From: Endothia cerciana
Taxonomy: Eukaryota > Ascomycota > Sordariomycetes > Diaporthales > Cryphonectriaceae
NCBI GenBank assembly: GCA_026119935.1
Contig: JALRMH010000050.1
Location: forward strand, 1-64,000
DNA: 64,000 nt
Direction of reading: 5' to 3'
Positions 52,370 through 62,956 of this stretch are shown piece after piece. Made by a program: the position numbers and the translations under genes. The notes below the pieces were generated by a model. That model was not told where the DNA came from, did not search any database, and saw only the letters and a list, made by a program, of their open reading frames with translations. The stretch's first letter is position 1. Each line of letters starts with the position of its first letter.

Positions 52370-52865
52370 ATGGCCGACCAGGCTCAGGATCCCGACCACC
52401 TCGTCCTCGCAAATGTTGAGGTCCAGTCAGTGCCGGGAAAGTGCAAAGGGATTGTCGCTCGTCTCGAAATTGCAGAAGAAGAACGAATTCTGTGCGAGAA
52501 ACCCCTTTTCACTGTCTGTAGCATGTTACCAGAATTGCTGGAACAAGTTCTCCTCCCCGAAAGTGAGGTCGCTGTCAAAGGCTCAGCAAAGACAATTTCG
52601 CTCCTTCCAAAACAACTTGCCTGGCAGGCATATAATTACTCAGCGGGATCGTCAGAACCAATGCTCTCTCTACCTTGTGGCTCGGGCTCAAAAATTGGTG
52701 GTGTCTACCCTACGATATGCTTGATCAAATCATAACTGTCTGCCGAATAGTCATAACGACTGGAACGCTGAGGCAGGACACGAGACGATCCACGCTATCC
52801 GGCCCATCAAGGCTGGACAAGAAGTCACCATCTCTTATGACAGGGGTGGCGCCTCCTTTGTCTGA
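52370..52865 (+). pseudogene. SET-domain methyltransferase (SMYD-like) pseudogene, frameshifted
   Basis: The ATG at 52370 opens a frame reading NVEVQSVPGKCKGIVARLEI, the start of a fungal SET domain. Homology then moves between frames. Frame 2 has KVRSLSKAQQRQF (from about 52550), frame 3 has LSGIVRTNAL (from about 52640), frame 1 has LPCGSGSKIGGVYPTICLI, and another shift leads to NCLPNSHNDWNAEAGHETI and GQEVTISYDRGGASF. At least four indels are needed: near 52550, near 52625, an apparent CT-repeat expansion near 52665, and one extra base near 52728. The signature NHSC-type motif itself is broken. A lysine methyltransferase function is therefore lost in this copy; splicing cannot plausibly repair all the shifts because no GT-AG pairs fit. 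Confidence 0.75.
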
Positions 52866-54858
52866 CAAGCCATCTTAAAAGAAGCGACCAGATCAACGTC
52901 GCCTGCTGCGACAAGGCTCGGGCGATAGTATTGGCGGAGCGGGCCTAATATCGAGCGAGGATTGTGTGTGAGAGTGAAGACAGCCCTGCAACCCAAAGGG
53001 TGAGGGCATTGGTGTAAAGGCCAACAAAGCCACCCGAATTTAGTGGCTATTCTAGGAGATGGAAAAGCTCTGAGAAATCTGTTCCAAAGCACCTAGACAC
53101 TGTTGAATTTGAGAATTGGTTGTGGCGGTGAAGGTACAAAGTGAGAACGACCGCGGGAGTCTAGTTCTCAAACATTCAGACCGTATCGCAGTTAGGCTTC
53201 TGCTGTTAGCTGAAGCCCAAATGGAGTCCAAAGCTGTCCTCCAATAGGCCTTATCTTGCTTATATCAAAACATGACTTTTTTTTTGAATTATGCTTATAT
53301 TGAGTGTAAGACTGCGTGTATCAGTTGGTAACCGAAGCCTAAGTGCAAGGGCTGTGTTTTGATGGCCGGAATCACGTTGTAATCAGCACTGCTGGGTTCC
53401 GATAAAACCTAGAAGTATCCAAAGGGTTTATATTAGCAGAAAAGGTGTCAAGTGTATACCTTCACGTTCTGGCTCCTTGAGAACTCGTTCCGAGGCGCAG
53501 CGAGCTATAGTGTGCGTGCAAGTGTTCACTAGCGGTGAGGCTACTCAGGTGTTGAGACTAAATGCTTAGATTGACGACTGAAGAGCTATAAGGAAACCAC
53601 CTACTGACAGTAGGAAATCCGTTCCTTATATATATCCAGCACTTCAGGCTGGATTGACTGGCTCGACGCTCGAGTCCATCGATCCACTTCTGATTGGTTG
53701 GTCTGCTCCTTACATAATCTTACATAAGAAAATGGATCCCCTGTGCCTTTGTTGTCCTATTTTTGTTAACCGGTTTTGTGACCTGCATATTGGATGTGGG
53801 TCATAATACACGTGAGCACCCCAATGCACATCGCGGGCCCTAGAGGACCGTCCTCCTGTCCGCAGCCCGTGTAATACCTTAATACCTTAACCCCAAGTGG
53901 TAGCAACAAGGCCTCAATCTCCATTCAGCGCGTCTCCGTGATACTAGACGCCAGATTGGTCAAGCTGCTCAGATTATCGGGAGGGGCCTCTTGTAGCAAC
54001 TTTTAGGTTGTTTCCAGCGCCTACACAAACAGCCTCTCGGCCCTTTGCCATTGTCCCTTGTGCAGAAGCACTATGGCGAACAATGATGCACTTGACAAGG
54101 TTATGAACTTTTTTTACTACTTTTCAGCTTATAAATTCAGGCATGCCCTGTTAGCAAATTCCTCATATCACACATTTCCGCTGGAGCCTGGTGGGCTGGT
54201 TCCACGGCCTGATGAAGTCGCTTAGGGATGGTGTCCGTGGGCAATAGTGACCTCAGGTTGTAAATTTCTCAAGCTCATGGTGACGGACGCCTGGACTGTT
54301 TACAGGATCATCCCAGGCATCATAATCACTCACACTCTCACAATGTAGCCATCGGTAAATAAACATATCGTAGCAAAATCTTGTTCTTTTATTATGCATC
54401 GTTGCTTTATGCAAGACGAGCCGTCCTGGCCCCTCCAAGTGCTCAAAGAGGCTCACTCGGGACCCAAACGCCATAGCCATGCATTCTTATCTTGTTTTTA
54501 AGGCCTGTCCGAATTCCGGTCGTCCGCGATTTCCGCCCGCCGAGACGTCCCGTCCTGAACTCGTAAAATGTTGAGAGATAGCCGATCACGAACCAAAAGC
54601 CATCGCTATGCAAAACCTTGCCATACCCCTTCCCCTGTCTTTTCCCTTTCCCTGAACGCCCCTAAAATCAAGCCCGTGGTGCTTGTTCTCCCTTGATGAC
54701 GGCCGCGAAGGACGGCGAAAGCAGCCATAAAGCTTTCGCATGCCGAGAATCATGTCGAGGATGTAGATGTCCGGTGCCATGGCATTTGCCACACCCTGAA
54801 GCCCCCTCCGTCTGGTCAATGGGCCGCAAAAGGTTTTGGGTCCAGCGGGAGTGATCCA
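52866..54858. other. Gene-poor region with a possible solo LTR
   Basis: Follows the SET pseudogene. A T-run lies at about 53277-53285 and the LTR candidate at 53305-53724. Two short frames between 54253 and 54819 on the minus strand share a near-identical Ile-Ala-Met-Ala-Phe-Gly-Ser end, hinting at a small local duplication. No intact gene is recognisable. Confidence 0.4.
53305..53724. mobile_element. Candidate solo LTR
   Basis: 420 bases bounded by a perfect 7-bp inverted repeat, TGTAAGA at the left and TCTTACA at the right, i.e. the TG...CA ends of an LTR. A TATA-like TTATATATATCC lies near 53627, placed as in an LTR promoter. I found no convincing target-site duplication (flanks differ) and no internal retroelement proteins, so it would be an old solo LTR. 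The ends could also be chance. Confidence 0.35.
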
Positions 54859-55815
54859 CTACCTCGCGCCGCCACGTTCCCCGTTGTGGGCGAGTCGCTC
54901 CTTTTCGGCCCGCTTGGGATCGTTGCCTCTGTCCCGCCATAGCCTGCCGCTGACCGAGTTGTAGGTCTTCCCCATCACCGTCGCGATATGGGCGACGGTG
55001 AAACCTTGGTTGCGGAGGTCACGGGCCGTCTGTAGCTCCTGGTCCGTCCAGGTACCTGGACGCTTCTGACCCGCGCGGCCGGAGGGCTTGCGACGCTTCC
55101 CGACGCCTAGACTGGCCCCCGGATTGCCAACGGTGGCAGCAGGCGCTGCATAGGCAGCGGGAAATGCGTTGGCGGCAGGAACTGCGTTGCCGGTAGGAAC
55201 TGCGTTGGCAGCTCTAGGTGCGTTATCTACGGAAAAGTTTATAACGGTCTGCTGCTGGCCAGCGAAGACATTGATGGCAGACAGATTGTTGTTCTGCACC
55301 TGGCCACCAAGGTTTTGATACCGAGGCTGAACAGCATTCCGACTAAAGTTGGTAGGCTGGCTAGCGTTGTGATCAAAGTTGTCAGGCTGGACAGGGCCAT
55401 GCTGCTGTGTGTCTGACAGCTGCTGCGCCGCGCCGCCAGAAAAGATCCTCCAACGATGGTATGTGTCGAAGGGCTCGACGCCAGGCTTGTCGGGGTAGTA
55501 GGCTGTCTGGGCCTGGTTGGGGACTAAGTCCTGGTGGTGGTAGGGCCCAGCGGTCTGAAGCTGGTACAAACCAGCAGGCTGAGGCTGGGAGGGCCCAGCG
55601 GGCTGAAGCTGGTAGGGCGTGGCAGGCTGAGGCTGGTAGGGCGTAGCAGGCAGCTGGCTCTGCTGCCCAAGCTCGTCGGTGCCGGGCTGGGCAAGGCCAG
55701 AGTCAGGCGCATCAATGGCTGCCAACAAGGCGCTTAGGTTCTCGTCGTCTGTGTTGGTGAGGGAGTAGCCGTCGGCCATCTCAAAGTTGTCGGGGAGGAA
55801 ATGATGCTGGGCCAT
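54859..55815 (-). CDS. SANT/Myb-like DNA-binding protein with Q/P-rich repeats
   Basis: Single exon, 318 residues from the first ATG (55815); the frame continues upstream only through non-ATG codons. The N terminus is acidic and contains an about ten-residue repeat, PATPYQxQPA/PAGPxQxQPA, iterated about five times, encoded near 55540-55680. A middle region rich in Asn/Gln and an Ala/Pro-rich repeat (NAVPxxNAxPAA) follow. A basic KRRKPSGRAGQKRPG leads into the C-terminal domain WTDQELQTARDLRNQGFTVA, with HIATVMGKTYNSVSGRLW after it, a Myb/SANT or homeodomain-like helix-turn-helix. Nuclear DNA binding is the likely role; low-complexity N terminus may be an activation domain. No close characterised relative comes to mind. 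Confidence 0.72.
   Translation of the reverse strand: MAQHHFLPDNFEMADGYSLTNTDDENLSALLAAIDAPDSGLAQPGTDELGQQSQLPATPYQPQPATPYQLQPAGPSQPQPAGLYQLQTAGPYHHQDLVPNQAQTAYYPDKPGVEPFDTYHRWRIFSGGAAQQLSDTQQHGPVQPDNFDHNASQPTNFSRNAVQPRYQNLGGQVQNNNLSAINVFAGQQQTVINFSVDNAPRAANAVPTGNAVPAANAFPAAYAAPAATVGNPGASLGVGKRRKPSGRAGQKRPGTWTDQELQTARDLRNQGFTVAHIATVMGKTYNSVSGRLWRDRGNDPKRAEKERLAHNGERGGAR
55540..55690. repeat. Short tandem repeats coding for a Q/P-rich segment
   Basis: Imperfect about 30-bp units (TGAGGCTGG... or TGAAGCTGG... on the plus strand) repeat about five times in frame inside the SANT/Myb-like gene. Confidence 0.7.
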
Positions 55816-57029
55816 CGTGATGGTAGGTACCGTGGCGACTGGGTACCTTTGACGTGTGAGTGTGTGTGTTAGCGACGTGGTTATCCTTCGGCGACGACGA
55901 GGCTTTGGTGAAGACTGCAGAGGGTTTGGACAAGTATGGGAGGGTATACTTACTTGGGTTCTGCTGTACGGTAACTTGGTTGACAATTCGTCGACGTTGT
56001 CGAGGCTCAGGTAGTGTGTGAATGTGAGAGTGAACGACGAGTTGTTGGGTGTCTGGGTGTGACTTTGAGTTGGTAAATCAGATGGGTGTCAGTTGTCGAC
56101 GTTAAGTAGCCAAAGTTGTGAATTTTGCCCGGGGAAAGCTTCACTTAGTGAAGTGAACATCAGCCGTTCACAGGAAAGCTTGGATGGTTGGGGAGCCCTA
56201 ACACCAGATTGGATAAATATTGAAGCTGCCTACCACATCGACATAGTGAAGCGCGAGACCTAGGCAACGTCGCCCTGCCCCGGCAGCTTCACCTTTCATC
56301 AGCTCCCCCAGATGCACTTGAGGCAGTTATAGTGGTGGGTTCTCCCTTCACTAGGAAGGGGGAGCAAGGTGAAAGAGTGGTGCCAATGAGTATATGCGAG
56401 GAGGAAGATCGAAAGACCAGACAGCCAGCTGCACTCCTCGGTGGGCTACCAGTATGGCCTCAAATGGGGGCCATCTTGGAGTATTCATGGAAGAGGGCAA
56501 GGTGGATCTGACCAGTGCTTGCACACGCAAGGCCTAAAGAGTGCCACCGTATATTTGAGTAAAGGTCTGCACTGTCAATTGATATTACACTCCTCTGGGG
56601 AGGATTCTCAGGCCGGCGGGGTAGAGATATGGAAATACTACATGAATTCCATAGAATCTGTGCATTGTGATAACTACGAGAAAGGAGGTCTTTGTTATAT
56701 ACAGTATTGGAAGTGCGTTCTGTGGACCAGCCAAGTATAATTCTGTCAATGAGGATGTTCAGAAGTAGCAGTTCATTATATACCTCTCGTTGTAGACTGC
56801 TCGAAACCCCTCTAGCAGGCCCGCAAATTATTGCCACGCTCATGGGTATTAATTTTGCCTTGACGGAAGTTGGTCTTCTTTATTCAAGGCCTCCTGGCGG
56901 CCCGCCACCCATATCTTGATTCAGTCGTGCCCGAGGGCCATTGGGTGGACGTTGCATTCCCAGGGGGACATCTAGGCGCACTATGTATGTCTCGAACGGA
57001 CCTCTCACGGACCCTTTGGGTAGCCCTCC
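55816..57029. other. Promoter and intergenic DNA with TTCACT/AGTGAA motifs
   Basis: The right-hand upstream region of the SANT-like gene has a perfect hairpin CTTCAC-TTA-GTGAAG at 56139-56153 and further AGTGAAG (about 56247) and CTTCACTA (about 56347) copies. A 127-codon minus-strand frame (56460-56843) lacks any motif. No other gene is supported. Confidence 0.4.
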
Positions 57030-58697
57030 TCAGAAGGACCACAAACCCCCATCCCCAAGCAGCCGGCCCACGTCCTCCTTCGTCAGCGCGAGACTGACGT
57101 CCATGTCCCCTGTCTCCCCGACGTCAAGCACCTGCAGGATCCCATCCAGCCGCGGCATCCTGCCCTGGACATACCGCGGCCCGCGCCCGCCGACGAAGTC
57201 CACCCCGTAGGCGCCGGACCTCGTCCAGGACGTGACGCAGCAGAACCTCCCGCCGCAGAACCCCTGCCACAGCCTCTGCGGGCAGACCTCGTACGCCGCA
57301 TCGTGCATGTACGCGCCGACCGCCTCGGGCGTGAAGCGTGCCATCATCCGCCGCAGGGCGAGCGCGACCTCGCCGGTGGTGGTGGCGCCGCCGCCCTCGT
57401 TACCTCCACAGAGGGCCTTCCCGGTGAGCGGGACGTGGCCCAGCAGGATGAGTGAGCCGGCAAAGGAGTCCGGCAGGGGCGGGGATACGCGGCTGCGCAG
57501 CCCGAGCGTGAGCGCCATGTACACGGTCTCGTCGGGCGCGTCCAGCTGGCGGGCGCGGTTAATCTGGATCCACAAGTGCGCGAGGAGGGCGTCCAGCCGC
57601 GAGATGAAGACGCCGCCGCCGCCCACCTGGCCGCCCTGGGGAGGCGGAGCAGGCAGGCTTGCCTCCGCGGACGCCCTCAGCCGCGACACCTCGTCCGCGC
57701 TGAAGCGGATCTGGACGTGGTCCACCGGCTTGGTGGTGTCCCACGTCGGCCACGGCGGCGCGGTCCCCGGGCTCAGCTTGATCTCGCGCAGCTCCTCTTC
57801 GCTCGGCTTCGTGGCCTCCGAGTTGGCAGTCGCCCACGAGGGGTAGCCGGGGGCATCCTCGTCCCACCAGTCGAAGCGGTGCAGGGGGAGGGACCTCGCG
57901 AGAGCGATCTTGTCCGCGTCCGGCTCGGGGAGGCCGACATTGCCGGCGTGGCGGTCGAGCAGGCTGGGGTCGAACACCGACTTTGTCAGCCAGGCACCGC
58001 CAGGTGCCGCCGCCGCCTGGGGCAACAGGCCCCGCGACCGCTCCGCCCATGCCTTCGCGAAGTTTACCAGACAGATCGCGTCGCTCAGGCAGTGCGTGAT
58101 CTTGATACCGACGGCCCACCCGCCGCATCCGAAGGTGGTGACCTGCACGCCCGCCGACGGCAGGCCCCTGAAGCTGAAGAGATGCGGCGCGAACGCCAGG
58201 TCGCACTGCGGGAGCAGGTCGTCCTGCGGGAAGCCCGTGGCGAGCCAGACCTTCCTGCCCGTCCTGCGCTCCTCGTCGCTCGGTACGATGGAAGCGAGCG
58301 CGGCCCCGTAGTGCGCGCAGACGAACTCCACGCCCGGGTCGTCGGGTGCGTCCCAGGTGACCCTCGGCCGGCCGTATCTGGGATATGCGGCGTTGCGCGT
58401 GTCGGGCGGGTCCCAGCACAGGCTCCCTGCGAAGTGGCGGAAGTCGTCCAGAGTCTGGCGCAGGCTGGTCTCGAGACGGCTGGAGAGGGCGCTGGTATCC
58501 TGTGATGCTGGGCTGGCATCGTAGAGCCAGACTGCGCCGCAGATGGAGAAGCGGGCGGTTGTTGCGTCAACGATGGAGAGACCGCGGGTTGTAGCACCGT
58601 TCGGCGATGGTGGGGTACTTGGGAAGACCCTTCTGGTTGAAAGGATACGGCATAACGGCAGGGCTTGCTCAGACTGCATCGTGTCGTCTGCTCCCAT
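57030..58697 (-). CDS. BAHD-type (PF02458) acyltransferase
   Basis: Single exon, 555 residues, no signal peptide. The family transfers acyl groups from acyl-CoA to hydroxyls or amines of small molecules, often in secondary metabolism. The catalytic HxxxD is HCLSD at 202-206, preceded by the usual GIKIT strand. Towards the C terminus, YGVDFVGGRGPRYV (about 503-516) stands where DFGWG occurs and keeps Asp-Phe but not the Trp. The N-terminal half has the expected LRQTLDDFRHFAGSL helix. Length is larger than plant BAHD enzymes (about 450) and typical of fungal ones. No polyketide, terpene or peptide synthase lies in the window, so a cluster role cannot be inferred. GC content is notably high. Confidence 0.88.
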   Translation of the reverse strand: MGADDTMQSEQALPLCRILSTRRVFPSTPPSPNGATTRGLSIVDATTARFSICGAVWLYDASPASQDTSALSSRLETSLRQTLDDFRHFAGSLCWDPPDTRNAAYPRYGRPRVTWDAPDDPGVEFVCAHYGAALASIVPSDEERRTGRKVWLATGFPQDDLLPQCDLAFAPHLFSFRGLPSAGVQVTTFGCGGWAVGIKITHCLSDAICLVNFAKAWAERSRGLLPQAAAAPGGAWLTKSVFDPSLLDRHAGNVGLPEPDADKIALARSLPLHRFDWWDEDAPGYPSWATANSEATKPSEEELREIKLSPGTAPPWPTWDTTKPVDHVQIRFSADEVSRLRASAEASLPAPPPQGGQVGGGGVFISRLDALLAHLWIQINRARQLDAPDETVYMALTLGLRSRVSPPLPDSFAGSLILLGHVPLTGKALCGGNEGGGATTTGEVALALRRMMARFTPEAVGAYMHDAAYEVCPQRLWQGFCGGRFCCVTSWTRSGAYGVDFVGGRGPRYVQGRMPRLDGILQVLDVGETGDMDVSLALTKEDVGRLLGDGGLWSF

Positions 58698-59295
58698 TAT
58701 GTGTTGTAGTACGGTACAGTAACAAAGGGCTTGAGGTCGAGGCCAATGGCCTCAGCATTATGGGAGAGGAAGCGCACATTTTCAAATCGAACCGCTATCG
58801 AGAAGGCTGCTCCATGATGGGGAAATCAAATAACTGTGGTGCAGGATGAGAATGATTCATCTTGCATACAGTCCAAAATTACCCAAATGGATGAGAAGCC
58901 CAGACCTTCACGAGCAGTTCCTGTGGGGAACATAAAGAGTCACGCCGGGTCTTGGCCGAGATCCTGGTGGTCACCCTGCATAACCCCTACCCACCACCCC
59001 GGGAGGGGGGGTTAAACAGGACAAAAAAAAAAAAAAGGAAGTCGCTTGAACATGCATGGGGGGACATACAGGGTGTTAGTATTTTGCAAGTCACTGAACT
59101 CTGCACAAATGTGACAGGTCGATGAGAAAGACGATTATCTATAGTCGCGGGAGATGTATCTACGTGATTAAGCAGATTAGACGATGTCCAAGCTCTATGA
59201 GGATACCCTCTTGCTCCGTCCGAGTGAACTCCGATAGTTAGCAGTCCATCACGTACTATATGGTATGCCCCCTCGACCAGGGCCGATTTCAAAGA
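58698..59295. other. Intergenic between BAHD gene and NNT
   Basis: BAHD promoter and NNT 3' end. G-runs and an A-run of about 14 lie at about 59001-59036. No gene is recognisable. Confidence 0.45.
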
Positions 59296-62200
59296 TTAGG
59301 ACACTCTAGACTCGATCGCAGCTTTCAGTGCTACGCAGGCCAGGTTAGCAGGTGGTCATGAGCTCCGCAGCAGAAATGCACACTTACCGTCTGTACTGGT
59401 CTTGGCATCGCCAAATAGCATGCGGGTCCCAGGCATGTAGAACATGGGGTTGGGCACGTCAGCTATTCCAAATGTCAGCAGAGTACTCATCAGGGCCCGG
59501 AATGGCCGGGAGTTCAACTTACCATATCCACTCGCCATACCGCGCTTCATGACGATAGTCTGCTTGCTCTTCCAAGCGTGCAGAACCGGCATACCGGCGA
59601 TGGGACTGCCGGGCTCCATAGCGATGGGATTGACAGTATCGTTTGCGCCGATGACCAACGTGACATCCGTATCCCCGAAGTCGTCATTGATCTCGTCCAT
59701 CTCCAGGACGATATCGTATGGCACGCTTGCCTCTGCTAGCAAAACGTTGCATTGACCAGGCATGCGACCAGCGACAGGATGGATCGCAAAGCGCACGTTG
59801 ATGCCCTCTGAGCGCAGCATCTTCGTCATGTCGGATATGGCGTATTGTGCTTTCGCGACGGCCATACCGTACCCGACTACTATGATCACCGATTCGGCGT
59901 TGACAAGTGAGTCTGCAACATCCTCGACGTTGGTCTGCGTCACGCTGCCTTCGATCTTGAAGTCGGACTGTTGAGGTGCCGCAATACCGCCGAACAGGAC
60001 GTTGGTGAGCGATCGATTCATGGCAACGCACATGATATACGACAGAATGGAACCTGACACGCCGATGAGCGCCCCGACTGTCGTCAGCAGGGGATTCTCG
60101 AGCATGAAGCCCTCCGCAACCAGGGCGAAGCCGGAGTATGCATTGAGGACCGTGATGACAACAGGCATGTCAGCGCCACCGATGGCGGCAGTTGTTGTGT
60201 ATCCCTTGATGAATGAGAGAGCAGTATTTGCGGCGAGTGCGCCGGCAGCAATCATCGGCGAGCCAGGTGCCATTGTTACAAAAGCGCCCATGGTGCCGAG
60301 ATTGGCTGCGAGCAGCCCGGAATTCAGAACGTGTCGCCCAGGCAGGATGAGAGGGCGCGAGGACATCTTGGCCGCGAGCTTCATGAACGCCACGATGGAC
60401 CCGGTGAAGGTGATACCACCTGCGGAATGTCAGCAACTTTCGCGCGATATGCACACGCCGGACTCACCAATCAGAACACCCAGGTACGCAGTGACGAGAT
60501 GCAGAGTCGATACGTGGTCAAGACTGCCCATCACGCTGCCGATTGAGGTCAAGACGGCTGCCAGACCCACGACGGAGTGAAGAGCAGCGACTGTCTGAGG
60601 CAGGTCGGTGGGCGTGATGCGTTTGCCGATCAGGAAACCAAGAACACCACCGACGGTAGCTAGCACACCAAATTGAGTCAGTACCTCGGGAGAGAACCCG
60701 ACAGCCAGCAGCGACGCCAGCACTCCCGAGCCAACGCCGAGGACACCAAGGACATTACCCATCCGGGCGGTGGCCTGGGACGCAAGACTCGAGAGGGAGC
60801 TGATGCACAGGATCGAGCTGACCATGTAGCCCGCCTGGACCAGACCTGCGGCTCCGGTCGAGGCGGCAGCCAGATAGCCCCCACCAAAAAGGACCGCTGG
60901 GATGGCGTACAACCAAGGGTACTCGGGAGGATCAGTAGGCCGCTTGAACATGTCCAGCATCCGCTTCGTGATGACGAACCCCCCGGAGACGTTCACAAAG
61001 GCAAGGAGCACCGATGCAGCACCAAACATCTGAGGGATGGTCTCTGGCAGATAGCCACCCCCAAGGACGAAGAACCCGCCGATGCCTACCATGCCAGAGA
61101 TGGCGTTTGTGACGGACATCAAAGGCGAGTGCAGAGCAGGGGTGACGCCCCATACAACACGGTAGCCAATCAATGAAGCCAGACCGAAGGTGAAGGCATT
61201 GTCCATGAACGCTGGTCCTGTCGCCTTGCCCAAAGCAAGCGCCGTGGCCATGCCTCCAGTGACGAAGCCGACCTCTCGCGAGGTCTTCTGAAATGGGGTC
61301 AGGGCGACAACCTCGGCTTCCTTGGCAGCATTTGCCGAAGGTGCGACTGGAGGGGGCGGTGGAGCTGGGCGAGGAGCAGGTGGGAGGACATCGCCCTTCA
61401 GAGTCACAATCGATCCCCTGACCACCTCGTCTTCCAGGTCGACGCCGAACGCCTTCTCAGCGGGCGTCATGGACAGTAGGAGCTTGGTGACGTTGTTCGA
61501 GTACAGGGTGGACGATTGCGTTGGAAGCCTTGACGGAAGATCAGTGTAGCCTGTAGATTCGAGTCAGACCTGGGCGTATCTCGTGATGCTCTTATCAACT
61601 CACCAATGATCTTGACGTCGTGATACGTGACGAGTTTTCCGGGCTCCGTCTTCTCACAGTTACCACCAGCCTCGGCTGCCAGATCGACGACTACTGAGCC
61701 GGGCTTCATGGTCTTGATCATGGATTTGGTGATGAGCTTCGGGGCAGGCCGCCCAGGGATCAGGGCGGTCGTGATGATGATATCCACATCCCGAGCCTGC
61801 TCGGTGAACAGCTTCATCTCGGCCGCGATGAACTCCTTGGACATCTCCTTGGCGTAGCCTCCGGCGCCGGAGCCGTCTTCCTGGATGTCGACCTCGATGA
61901 ATTCAGCGCCAAGGGACTGGACCTGCTCACGAGCCGCAGGACGCGTATCGAACCCCCTGACAATGGCGCCCATCCTCCTCGCAGTCGCAATAGCACTCAG
62001 GCCTGCGACACCGGCACCGATGATGAGAACCTTACATGGTGGGATCTTCCCGGCAGCGGTAACCTGACCGGTCAAGAAACGGCCGAAGTTGTTGGAGGCC
62101 TCCAGAACAGCCTTGTAGCCAGCAATGTTCGCCATGGACGAAAGAGCGTCGAAGACCTGTGCACGGCTGATACGCGGGATCATGTCCATCGCGAACGCGG

Positions 62201-62956
62201 TGGCCTTCTTCGCGGCGATCTTCTCAACCAGGGCCTTGTTCTGCGCCGGCTGGAGGAAGCTGATGATGGTCTGGCCCGCGTGCATCTTGTCGACCTCGGC
62301 AAGACTTGGCCCGCGGACCTTGAGGACGATATCCGCCTGCTTCCAGACGGAGGAGCCGCCGTCGACAAGGGTAGCACCGGCCCTGTCGTAGGCCTCGTCC
62401 GGGAAATCGGCTTGCGTGCCGGCGCCGCGCTCGACAAGGACCTTGGAGAAGCCCTTCTTGAGCAGGAGCTCCACGTTCTGAGGGGTGATGGCCACGCGCC
62501 TCTCGTTAGTGAAGGTCTCGCGAGGGACGCCAATGGTCAGGTTGGAGTACGGCGTCGTCTGGGGGGGGGCCTTTGTGGAGTACTTTGCAGCAGAAGCTGG
62601 TGGTGGTGGTGCCGGGATGCTGGACAGGACGGATGCGTGGCGGACAGGCTGCAGCGGCTGCTTATTGCGGATAGCAAGGGCGAGAGAGGGCGATTTTCGC
62701 GCCTTCTCGCGGCCGCTGGACGTGTGCAATTGGCGCCTGTGCTGCTGGGCGGGACGGGCCCGGCAACTGATGGCAGAAGCAATGTCTGTGGGACGCGATC
62801 AGGTTCCGTGCTGCGGGTGCGAGCTGGGGCCCTGGGGAAGGTCTTACCTGGGACACGGATCGAGGCCTGAAGGAGAGGGCCAACGGTCACGGCTGGTGCA
62901 GAGGAGGAGACATGAAGCCTGTGGGCCAGTGCCGGCCGGACCAGAGGCCACGACAT
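59296..62956 (-). CDS. nnt: Mitochondrial proton-translocating NAD(P) transhydrogenase
   Basis: Six exons, complement(join(59296-59330, 59388-59462, 59523-60419, 60468-61550, 61604-62785, 62848-62956)), give 1,126 residues. It uses the proton gradient to pass hydride from NADH to NADP+ in the inner membrane, feeding redox defence and biosynthesis. Exons 1-2 encode a presequence (SWPLVRPALAHRLHV onward). Domain I (about 75-450) is alanine-dehydrogenase-like and binds NAD(H): VPRETFTNERRVAITPQNVE and VLIIGAGVAGLSAIATARRM. A Pro/Ala linker (PPAPRPAPPPPPV) leads to domain II with about 13 helices. Domain III binds NADP(H): VIIVVGYGMAVAKAQYAI, then IHPVAGRMPGQ and VIGANDTVNP. Domain order is that of animal and fungal single-chain enzymes. 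All five introns are phase 1 at Gly, Ala or Asp codons. Confidence 0.95.

Noticed and set aside
57030..62956. BAHD acyltransferase and neighbours as a secondary-metabolite cluster
   Set aside because: No backbone synthase, oxygenase or transporter lies nearby; the next gene is the housekeeping transhydrogenase.
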